Assembly: GCA_021819025.1 (NCBI GenBank)
Contig: JAKASN010000085.1
Location: 1 to 7,395, forward strand
Source: Actinomycetes bacterium
GTDB lineage: Bacteria > Actinomycetota > Acidimicrobiia > Acidimicrobiales > Acidimicrobiaceae
DNA length: 7,395 bases
Direction of reading: 5' to 3'
Below the pieces are notes generated by a model that was not told where the DNA came from, searched no databases, and saw nothing but the letters and a program-made list of their open reading frames with translations. Below, piece by piece: positions 1 through 4,266 of this stretch (the first letter of the stretch is position 1; each line of letters opens with the position of its first letter). The position numbers and the translations under genes were made by a program.

Positions 1-1
1 G

Positions 2-268
2 AACAGGTACACAGGCGACTACAACATTCTGCTCGACGGCAGAAAGCAGGGCATTGTCTCTGACCAGGAAGACCGGTGGGTCTGCCTGTGTGATGCACAC
101 TCGACTATCTTGGCCTGCCCAACGATTGCCTACGGCCTGCAGCACCTCTCCGGAGCGGAGTGGTGCGAGCCGTGCATGGCGATCTGCTACCAGGACGAGC
201 CCAAGGACGAGGCTGAAGCGATTTCCGATGCGTCCTTGTACGCCGAGCTGCATCTGCCTAAAGACTGA
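2..268 (+). CDS. Small zinc-knuckle protein, 5' end outside window
   Basis: An open frame runs from the window edge to TGA at 266-268, giving 88 visible residues with the N-terminus missing. Visible Cys/His pairs are C30-x2-H33 (in CLCDAH) and C55-x2-C58 (in WCEPC), a spacing typical of a small treble-clef or zinc-ribbon fold. Conserved-looking Trp residues precede each pair (W26 and W54). The tail is acidic and probably disordered. Small proteins of this layout (Trp-x-Cys-x2-His, about 20 residues, Trp-Cys-x2-Cys) are familiar from actinobacterial phages and mobile elements, where their function is unknown; that likeness is recalled, not searched. A different ORF at 54-281 in another frame is a shadow rich in Arg and Ser. 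The zinc ligands are seen, metal binding is inferred, and no role is assigned. Confidence 0.6.
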   Translation, partial: NRYTGDYNILLDGRKQGIVSDQEDRWVCLCDAHSTILACPTIAYGLQHLSGAEWCEPCMAICYQDEPKDEAEAISDASLYAELHLPKD

Positions 269-286
269 CGTTATGGGTTAAGAAGA

Positions 287-312
287 CCAGGCTCAACTGC
301 TGTTGGGCCTGG
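287..312 (+). terminator. Hairpin after the first gene, possible terminator
   Basis: An 11-bp stem (287-297 with 302-312, one G-T pair) closes a 4-base loop. It lies 19 bases after the stop of the first gene and ends about 30 bases before the next start. The following bases are TTAGATG rather than a run of T, so it may be a weak intrinsic terminator, an mRNA-stabilising hairpin or a processing site. Confidence 0.45.
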
Positions 313-341
313 TTAGATGTGCGATCTAAGGAGGCTCTCCG

Positions 342-554
342 ATGGCGGAGCGTCAGGTGGACTGGTTGGATCTATTGGCTTGTGAAGCGATTGTGGACCA
401 AGTCAACACTGGATACGGACTGGGTGCCGACGAGGTGCTGGTGGCCACGGCGGCCGCCATGCTGGCGGCTGAGCTGCCGGCGGGAAGCGATATCGAGGTG
501 CCGGCGCAGCGAGCCGAGACGGCGATCCGGTTTCTGAAGGTCATAACGGCGTAA
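342..554 (+). CDS. Hypothetical 70-residue helical protein
   Basis: ATG 342 has a good ribosome site (AAGGAGG, about 328-334) seven bases upstream. The product is 70 residues, acidic in its first half and Ala-rich (AATAAAMLAAEL-like stretch in the middle), with no Cys, no signal peptide and no membrane segment. It reads as two or three amphipathic helices ending in a short basic helix. A longer alternative frame from 319 is Arg/Trp-rich and looks like a shadow. The gene sits between two hairpin-bounded neighbours and seems to be its own small transcription or processing unit. I do not recognise a family. Confidence 0.65.
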   Translation: MAERQVDWLDLLACEAIVDQVNTGYGLGADEVLVATAAAMLAAELPAGSDIEVPAQRAETAIRFLKVITA

Positions 555-620
555 TCGGGGTTGCTACAGGCCGACAGCGGAAGTGCCTGCCGGACACCAC
601 CCCGCGCCGCTTCTGTCTCG

Positions 621-642
621 GGGCCCGCCGCCCGGCGGGCCC
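621..642. other. Perfect GC-only hairpin in the 555-666 gap
   Basis: A perfect 9-bp stem (621-629 with 634-642) closes a GCCC loop, 25 bases upstream of the next start codon. It has no T run after it (GGTTCC follows). It could attenuate transcription or shield the downstream gene's mRNA 5' end. The rest of the gap shows only the ribosome site of the next gene. Confidence 0.45.
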
Positions 643-666
643 GGTTCCAAGAAAGGGAGTGTCCGC

Positions 667-1083
667 ATGGCTAACTACGTAGCGATGGCCCGTACCAACT
701 ACTTCAAGGTAAAGGACGTTGAGGCGTTCAAGAAATTTGTCGAGACGCTTGGCGACGCGGAGTTGATTGAGGACACCCAAGATGGCGAGATGCTCTACGG
801 CATCATCTTTGACGAGCAGGGCATCCCGTCAGATCGTTTCTACACCAACGATGCTGGTGAAGAGGTCGAAGAGGAAGGCATCAACTTCCCAGCATTACTG
901 GCCGAGCACCTGGTCGAAGGCTGGGTGGCCGAGCTGCGTGAGGTCGGGTTCGAGAAGATGCGATACCTGATCGGGTTGGCCATCCTGGTAAACAGCAAGG
1001 GCCAGCGCCGGGAGGTTCACCTGGATGACATCAGCAAGAAGGGCAAAGCTCTGGGGGAACACTACACCGACTGCTCTTACTGA
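667..1083 (+). CDS. Unnamed 138-residue mobile-element protein
   Basis: ATG 667 is preceded by GAAAGGGAG. The frame stays open back to 583, but those residues are a Pro/Gly/Arg run across the GC hairpin, so the later start is preferred. The protein is acidic and soluble. It opens with NYFKVKD followed by an EAFKKFVE helix, has a Glu-rich middle (EEVEEEG), and a second half of helix, EVGFEKMRYL strand and a LAILVNSKG-type strand-turn, ending near DDI. Proteins with the same opening (NYFrVkD then an aromatic helix) and the same ending recur in bacterial mobile elements as conserved hypotheticals. This is recalled, not searched, and no biochemical function is known to me. No catalytic motif is visible. 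A terminator-like hairpin follows 86 bases later. Confidence 0.8.
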   Translation: MANYVAMARTNYFKVKDVEAFKKFVETLGDAELIEDTQDGEMLYGIIFDEQGIPSDRFYTNDAGEEVEEEGINFPALLAEHLVEGWVAELREVGFEKMRYLIGLAILVNSKGQRREVHLDDISKKGKALGEHYTDCSY

Positions 1084-1169
1084 GCACGGTGCGGCGAAGT
1101 GTGGATATTCACCCTTCCGTCTCTATGAAGCAACCGGTTTCATCTCAGGCGTAGAATACCGATCAGCGG

Positions 1170-1200
1170 CGCCAGGAGGCCCTTCCTGGGCCTCCTGGCG
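1170..1200 (+). terminator. Strong 13-bp hairpin, probable terminator
   Basis: A perfect 13-bp stem (1170-1182 with 1188-1200) closes a 5-base loop, followed by ACTTTGA. It is the strongest hairpin in the window. It separates the gene ending at 1083 from the coupled operon starting at 1225, with no gene in the 86-base gap before it. The T run is short, so termination efficiency is uncertain. Its 3' arm ends only about 10 bases before the ribosome site of the next gene. Confidence 0.6.
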
Positions 1201-1224
1201 ACTTTGAGCAAAGGAGGTGGGCAC

Positions 1225-1443
1225 ATGAACGTGAGGACGCTGTCCGTTGAGTGGAGACGCCTCTACGGTGTTCTGATGCTGTCTCTTGGTGGCGAGATCC
1301 TGGGGGAGATTTGGAGAGAGGGCAAGCGTTCAGCCGGCTACACCTGGCTGGCTGTGAAACGAGAGCGGCTTTACCACGGCGTGACAGCCACCGAGGGGGA
1401 GGCCAAGACAGCAATCCTGAGCAGGTTTGGTCTTCAGGCATGA
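1225..1443 (+). CDS. Small beta-rich protein, first of a coupled trio
   Basis: ATG 1225 follows AAAGGAGGTG with about 7 bases of spacing. An upstream in-frame TTG (1204) would place the ribosome site inside the gene and is rejected. The 72-residue product shows beta strands with a G-G-E-x-LG turn, a Y-x-W-LAV strand, a G-V-TATEGEAK turn and a final helix AKTAILSRFG. The layout (strand, Gly turn, strand, Trp strand, G-x-T-x-AK helix) matches the next gene, suggesting paralogy. Its stop overlaps the next start as ATGA, so the two are probably translationally coupled. There is no zinc motif or signal peptide. The function is not recognised. Confidence 0.7.
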   Translation: MNVRTLSVEWRRLYGVLMLSLGGEILGEIWREGKRSAGYTWLAVKRERLYHGVTATEGEAKTAILSRFGLQA

Positions 1444-1691
1444 CCAGGCACAATCCGGGTGTTCGCTGGGTGAGACAGGGAAGATCTGGCTTCTGGTACC
1501 GCCTGAAGATCAACGGCGAGGACCGGGGCTATGTCACCCGCACCAAGACGGAATGGTACTGGGTGGCTGAGAGATGGGTGGCGTCTGAGATCATCTTGGA
1601 TGGCGCCGGCTACACTCACACCTTGCTCCAGGCCAAGGCCGCGCTGTTGAAAGAGCTCGGAGTAGCACAAGCGAGTGCGGTGAGTGCATGA
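1440..1691 (+). CDS. Small Trp-rich beta-alpha protein, second of trio
   Basis: The start ATG 1440 overlaps the previous stop (ATGA), and its own TGA overlaps the next ATG in the same way. The upstream part of this open frame (from 1251) is a shadow of the previous gene. The 83-residue product is basic and aromatic: VRWVRQG, FWYRLKINGE, a G-Y-V-T turn, EWYWVAERW, a G-Y-THT turn, then the helix QAKAALLKELG. This follows the same strand/turn/AK-helix pattern as the preceding gene, with more Trp and Arg. A surface that binds nucleic acid or protein is conceivable but not shown. No enzyme motif is visible. It is a confident gene because of the double overlap, but of unknown role. Confidence 0.7.
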   Translation: MTRHNPGVRWVRQGRSGFWYRLKINGEDRGYVTRTKTEWYWVAERWVASEIILDGAGYTHTLLQAKAALLKELGVAQASAVSA

Positions 1692-1936
1692 CCAACCGTC
1701 AGAATCTTTATGCACTGATCATTGAAGACGGATCGGACCAAGAGGTCCGTTTGTACCACAACTCCGAGTCTGTGGAAGCCGAGATGCTGGCTTACCTGCA
1801 CACACATGCAGAACCCGGGAAACTTGTATTTCGGATCCATCCCGGTGTCTCGGTTCCTAACGTCCCTCTGCTGGAGTTCTGTCCGTTCTGCGGCGGGAAA
1901 CTACCCAACAACCCAGCGGAGAAGCCGCAATCATGA
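1688..1936 (+). CDS. Small protein with C-terminal CPFCGGKLP zinc knuckle
   Basis: ATG 1688 overlaps the previous stop as ATGA. The 82-residue product has an N-terminal strand (NLYALIIEDG), a second strand (EVRLYHN), an acidic helix SVEAEMLAYL, a strand LVFRIHP, and near residue 65 a C-P-F-C-GGKLP knuckle. That knuckle is the classic half of a zinc ribbon, and only one CxxC is present. A single knuckle implies dimerisation around zinc, a degenerate site, or ligands from His residues (HTH around residue 38). A short disordered tail follows. Proteins ending in this knuckle are common in phage and element accessory regions without known function. A second start at 1722 in another frame is a shadow. 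Confidence 0.7.
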   Translation: MTNRQNLYALIIEDGSDQEVRLYHNSESVEAEMLAYLHTHAEPGKLVFRIHPGVSVPNVPLLEFCPFCGGKLPNNPAEKPQS

Positions 1937-2010
1937 GGCCGTAAGGCTTGTTGTACACGGAGGAGACAAACCTCTTCACCATCTCAACGAGGAACGGGGT
2001 TTACGACACA

Positions 2011-2163
2011 ATGGTTTGTAAGATCTGTGGCGTAACGGGAAAGCAGTTTGGGTTTGGTGGCGGAGTAGTAAGAGACCCGGAATACAGGGCCAAACGGTAC
2101 GATCTATGCCACGTCAATGAAGACGGGAAGAAGGTGCTGGGCAATGACCAACGCCGAGGCTAA
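2011..2163 (+). CDS. Very small CxxC protein, start uncertain
   Basis: The frame is open from TTG 1948 and ends at TAA 2161-2163. From ATG 2011 the product is 50 residues, with C3-x2-C6 at the N-terminus and C33-H34 later, so it could bind one zinc, plus a Gly-rich turn (GFGGG). The start is a problem. The best ribosome site, GGAGGAG at 1959-1965, has no ATG, GTG or TTG at the right distance, while ATG 2011 has only a weak AGGAACGGGG about 12-18 bases upstream. The 3' end overlaps the next gene by 20 bases. Either a start codon was lost or the gene is weakly translated. Function unknown. Confidence 0.45.
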   Translation: MVCKICGVTGKQFGFGGGVVRDPEYRAKRYDLCHVNEDGKKVLGNDQRRG

Positions 2164-2674
2164 TCAAGTTATTGCTGAGAGCATAGGTGACAAAGGCTTC
2201 TGGCCGGCGGAAACGTGCCCACAAGGGCACTACCATGCCAGGTCCCCAAGAATCGGGTCTTTATGCGTACTTTGCGTGGATGTGGCGGCGAGGGCTTGGT
2301 GCGCAGCTCGTGGGTACGAGATGCAAGACTGGGCACTCGGTGGGAACGAGCTATCGTGGCTTCGTGATAAGAAGCTGGAACTGAGCCAAGAGGACCACCC
2401 CGAATGGCAGATCCAGCGTGGCAAACCACGAAACTACTGTGACTCGTTAAGCGAACTCATACCTGTGGTGCAGGAGTGGTGTGACCGTAAGAAGATGCGA
2501 CTCACCAGAGATTTACGCAGTTTTTGGACAATTCGGGCCTTTAATGATTCTCCATCACAACCGATACGTTACCGGGCTTCATTCGACGGTATTGGTGATT
2601 TCGCGTATGCCGATACTCCTGATGAAGCTTTGGCTCATGCCTATGCCGCTTGTTTAGTACAGACGAACAGTTGA
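2144..2674 (+). CDS. Two-part protein: zinc knuckle plus beta-helix tail
   Basis: ATG 2144 is chosen over ATG 2117 because GAAGGTG lies about 7 bases upstream and the residues before it belong to the preceding gene's reading region. The 176-residue product opens with a helix (EANQVIAESIG), then C-x2-GH and C-x2-C pairs (TCPQGH and LCVLC, near residues 26-47) that suggest a treble-clef zinc site. A Trp/charged helical middle follows, then a C-terminal strand pair and a helix introduced by ADTPDEALAHA. The NQ-IAE opening and the DTP-EAL ending resemble phage BC1872-type 'ABA sandwich' proteins, with a zinc insertion between the halves. That assignment is from memory and tentative. The stop overlaps the ribosome site of the next gene, which indicates one operon. 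A phage or mobile-element origin is likely; the role is unknown. Confidence 0.7.
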   Translation: MTNAEANQVIAESIGDKGFWPAETCPQGHYHARSPRIGSLCVLCVDVAARAWCAARGYEMQDWALGGNELSWLRDKKLELSQEDHPEWQIQRGKPRNYCDSLSELIPVVQEWCDRKKMRLTRDLRSFWTIRAFNDSPSQPIRYRASFDGIGDFAYADTPDEALAHAYAACLVQTNS

Positions 2675-2688
2675 AGGGGGTGATGGCC

Positions 2689-2964
2689 ATGAAGCAAGAG
2701 CACATGTTCGACAACGGCTACCAATGGGATGACAAGCAGAGATTGCACGGCACGGCACTCCTGTTTGGCCAAAGTGGTGACAATGCCTATGTGGACATCT
2801 CCATTCAAGAGGGCCCAACTGGCTGGGAGTACACGCTCAAAAGATTGTACCCGCCAACCAAGCGGTTGCGCGTGGTGCAGCGCGGGCTTCGAGACACAGC
2901 GATGAAAGCCCGAGCCGCGGCTGTAGTGGCCGCCGGCGCAGAAGCAAACAAAGCCCCTAGATAG
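2689..2964 (+). CDS. Hypothetical 91-residue basic protein
   Basis: Two ATGs are possible, 2683 and 2689. The ribosome site AAGGGGG (2674-2680) is 8 bases from 2689 and only 2 from 2683, so 2689 is preferred; it gives 91 residues. The product has an aromatic N-terminus (YQWDDKQRL), a middle of strands (TALLFGQ, AYVDISI, WEYTLKRLY), and a basic Ala-rich helix at the end (AMKARAAAVVAAG). No zinc ligands, membrane segment or catalytic motif is visible. It is the last gene of the 1225-2964 cluster and ends six bases before a tRNA gene. I do not recognise a family. Confidence 0.7.
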   Translation: MKQEHMFDNGYQWDDKQRLHGTALLFGQSGDNAYVDISIQEGPTGWEYTLKRLYPPTKRLRVVQRGLRDTAMKARAAAVVAAGAEANKAPR

Positions 2965-2969
2965 ATCAT

Positions 2970-3042
2970 TGGTCGGCACGCCTCGGAGGCTGTCGGGACT
3001 CCAAATCCCGGCGAGCGGGTTCGACCCCCGCCCGACCTGCCA
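2970..3042 (+). tRNA. tRNA-Trp (CCA anticodon), degenerate D arm
   Basis: The anticodon arm is clear: a 5-bp stem (2994-2998 with 3006-3010) and loop CTCCAAA with anticodon CCA at 3001-3003 adjusted by the standard T33 (T at 3000). The T arm is perfect: GCGGG 3015-3019, TTCGACC, CCCGC 3027-3031. The acceptor 3' strand 3032-3038 pairs with 2971-2976 over six pairs, leaving a T-T mismatch at pair 1-72. Discriminator G at 3039 is the known tryptophan identity base, and CCA is encoded at 3040-3042. Oddities are C instead of T at position 8, a D arm of only three pairs with a 5-base loop, and three rather than one base before the anticodon stem. It is about 2-3 bases shorter than normal. It may be functional as in phages, or decaying. 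Confidence 0.7.
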
Positions 3043-3051
3043 AGTTTACCT
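3011..3051 (+). repeat. tRNA 3'-end direct repeat, copy 1
   Basis: These 41 bases cover the T arm, 3' acceptor, discriminator, CCA and nine bases beyond the tRNA-Trp gene. They match 3445-3485 at 36 of 41 positions in the same orientation, 434 bases apart. The identity continues past CCA into AAGTTT-CCT, so it is a duplicated DNA segment and not just general tRNA similarity. Confidence 0.75.
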
Positions 3052-3098
3052 CGGAGCCAGCCTTGCGGCTGATGAAGAGGTCGAAGAGGGGCATAAAA

Positions 3099-3437
3099 AT
3101 GGTATCACTGAGAGAGGCGTTGTTGGCGGCATCTGATCTGGGGGACGACGAATATCTCCGCTGGAGTCCTGACAACCTCGTTCCTGGCCAACAGATCCCA
3201 CCGTCCAATGTCTGGTTCGATGGCAACCTGACCGACGAGGTGCTGCCCGGCACATGTGTCATCGATCCTCGCCAAACCGGTGACTTTTCAGCGTGTGATC
3301 TCGATGGCGGTTACATGGGCGATGTGTATGTTGTGCGAGGGGAGCAAGTGGTCAGCGACTATGCTCCAGACGACCCCGGAGAGGTACTACTACGCTGGCC
3401 GATCGTGGTACGGAGGCTCTTGCCCGCTAAGATTTGA
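3099..3437 (+). CDS. Hypothetical acidic protein between tRNA 3' ends
   Basis: ATG 3099 has AGAGGGG 7 bases upstream. Earlier in-frame starts (3063 TTG, 3072 ATG) lack a site and would add a basic run, so they are rejected. The 112-residue product is acidic and beta-rich: a short N-terminal helix (SLREALLAASDL), a W-S-P-D-N turn, VWFDGNLTDEVLPGTC, a D-L-D-GGY segment, a strand DVYVVRGEQV, an acidic DYAPDDPGE loop, and a closing strand pair WPIVVRRLLPA. The short N-terminal helix plus sandwich-like strands are seen; no catalytic or metal motif is visible. It lies exactly between two copies of a tRNA 3' end, and its stop (3435-3437) is 8 bases before the second copy, so it may have arrived as a small cassette. 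Family not recognised. Confidence 0.7.
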   Translation: MVSLREALLAASDLGDDEYLRWSPDNLVPGQQIPPSNVWFDGNLTDEVLPGTCVIDPRQTGDFSACDLDGGYMGDVYVVRGEQVVSDYAPDDPGEVLLRWPIVVRRLLPAKI

Positions 3438-3444
3438 GGTCAAT

Positions 3445-3485
3445 GCGAGCGGGTTCGATTCCCGCCCGGCTTGCCAAGTTTTCCT
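3445..3485 (+). repeat. tRNA 3'-end direct repeat, copy 2 (partial tRNA)
   Basis: This copy has an intact T arm (GCGGG 3449-3453, TTCGATT, CCCGC 3461-3465), a 3' acceptor CCGGCTT, discriminator G and CCA at 3474-3476. No matching anticodon or D arm is found upstream, where the preceding ORF ends. The acceptor changes relative to copy 1 (A to G, C to T) would still pair with copy 1's 5' strand through G-T pairs. It is best read as a 3' tRNA remnant left by duplication or integration. Confidence 0.7.
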
Positions 3486-3591
3486 AGCGCAAGAACCGGG
3501 CTTCCCGGGTCTTGGGGGACAGGGGTAACGGCCGGTTCGATCCAGGCGCCCTGCGTGGTGTCTGCACTGCCACGCCGCTAGCAATTTCTTT
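3486..3591. other. Gene-free spacer between tRNA remnants
   Basis: No reading frame is supported here. A 5-bp GC hairpin (CCGGG 3496-3500 with 3504-3508, 3-base loop) and a T-loop-like motif GGTTCGATCC (3534-3543) are visible. The motif's flanks pair poorly (one G-A mismatch in a 5-bp stem) and no anticodon arm fits, so it may be the trace of another decayed tRNA. Confidence 0.3.
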
Positions 3592-3666
3592 GCCGGTGTA
3601 GCTCAGCGGAAGAGCTGCCGCCTTTTAAGCGGAGTGTCGCAGGTTCGATCCCTGCCGCCGGCACCA
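3592..3666 (+). tRNA. tRNA-Lys (UUU anticodon)
   Basis: A complete cloverleaf is present: acceptor GCCGGTG 3592-3598 pairs with CGCCGGC (one G-T), T8-A9, D stem GCTC/GAGC with a 7-base loop containing GG, anticodon stem 3617-3621 with 3629-3633 (terminal G-A mismatch), loop CTTTTAA with anticodon TTT at 3624-3626, variable GTGTC, T arm GCAGG-TTCGATC-CCTGC, discriminator A and encoded CCA 3664-3666. It reads AAA and AAG (Lys). It sits among element genes rather than housekeeping genes, as phage tRNAs do. The next gene starts 31 bases downstream. Confidence 0.95.
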
Positions 3667-3697
3667 AATCTCATTCAGGTCTCAGGGGGTGTGTTGG

Positions 3698-3961
3698 ATG
3701 GATCCGATCATCAACTGGGAAGACAGCAGCTACGGAATCTACAAGAACAAGACGGCACTCCGGCTTAAGGCCAGCGAAGTCGGCATCTCGGCCACAGTGT
3801 GGCTGGGCAAGCTAGGCAAGAACAAGCCAAGTTGGCGCTGGGTCGTCCATGGCACAGTCGGCGACCTGACGCTGATGGGGTACTCCTCGAATTTGACCTA
3901 TGCCTGTGAAGATGCAGAGCGATTCATCCGGGCCGCCAGAGAGTTGCGACCAATTCGTTAG
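3698..3961 (+). CDS. Small Trp-rich beta-alpha protein, trio-like
   Basis: ATG 3698 follows AGGGGGTG with 6 bases of spacing; the earlier GTG 3689 lies inside the ribosome site and is rejected. The 87-residue product starts INWEDSSYGIY, then strands (ALRLKASEV, ISATVWLGKLG, SWRWVVHG), a turn (LMGYSSN) and a final helix (CEDAERFIRAAREL). The order of Trp strand, Gly/Tyr turn, Thr, then an acidic helix start recalls the proteins at 1225-1443 and 1440-1691, so it may be a distant relative. There is no zinc pair, signal or catalytic motif. It follows the tRNA-Lys gene directly and is probably cotranscribed with the next gene 26 bases later. Confidence 0.7.
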   Translation: MDPIINWEDSSYGIYKNKTALRLKASEVGISATVWLGKLGKNKPSWRWVVHGTVGDLTLMGYSSNLTYACEDAERFIRAARELRPIR

Positions 3962-3987
3962 AATCTACAGATTTGGAGGTGGCTTAG

Positions 3988-4227
3988 ATGGCAGCTGGAC
4001 CAAGTTATGACCCAAGTAGGATTCCCTACGAGGTTAGACTGAGATACGAAGTGAAGAATGTTGTAGCCAGGCATCTTCGGCTTACTCACTTCGACGACTT
4101 ATGGGTAGAGCTTTGTCATCTCAAGGATCAAATCTCGAAGCTAGAAAGTCGTATTGAGATCAGACGGCTCTTTGAATTCGTCCGTACGGAGACGTACGGG
4201 GCCCGCCACGCGGGCAAAGAGAACTAA
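3988..4227 (+). CDS. Small coiled-coil-like protein before the R-M locus
   Basis: ATG 3988 has GGAGGTGG about 6 bases upstream. The 79-residue product is strongly charged and mostly helical: a Pro-containing start (YDPSRIPYEVRL), then a long helix with heptad-like hydrophobics (LWVELCHLKDQISKLESRIEI) and a basic tail. Dimerisation through the helix is likely. The small size, helical character and position 39 bases upstream of a methyltransferase gene would allow a regulatory role, but no helix-turn-helix is recognisable, so this is only a possibility. Two tandem hairpins lie in its last 45 bases. Base use is more AT-rich than in the operon at 1225-2964 and similar to the following methyltransferase. 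Confidence 0.65.
   Translation: MAAGPSYDPSRIPYEVRLRYEVKNVVARHLRLTHFDDLWVELCHLKDQISKLESRIEIRRLFEFVRTETYGARHAGKEN
4182..4215. other. Two tandem perfect hairpins at a gene end
   Basis: The first is CCGTAC 4182-4187 with 4194-4199 (6-base loop); the second is GCCCGC 4201-4206 with 4210-4215 (CAC loop). They are adjacent, one base apart, and lie in the last codons of the preceding gene. No T run follows, so they more likely act on the mRNA (stability or attenuation before the methyltransferase gene) than as a classic terminator. Confidence 0.45.
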
Positions 4228-4266
4228 TAGTGGTCTGACGAGATGTCTCTTTGGAGGAAGGAAACA

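Noticed and set aside
583..666. Upstream extension of the gene at 667
   Set aside because: The added 28 residues translate the GC hairpin as a Pro/Gly/Arg run, and the ribosome site fits ATG 667.
1125..1143. Inverted repeat around AACCGGTT as a possible operator
   Set aside because: The arms outside the 8-base centre are offset and short, and no promoter elements are recognisable next to it.
1163..1513. Minus-strand ORF of 116 residues
   Set aside because: It runs through the strong hairpin and opposite two coupled plus-strand genes, and its Ser/Arg/Pro-rich content is typical of a shadow.
3396..3476. A complete second tRNA with a long variable arm
   Set aside because: Only five acceptor pairs form, no anticodon loop has T at position 33, and the 5' part lies inside the coding end of the preceding ORF. 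Only the 3' part is tRNA-like.
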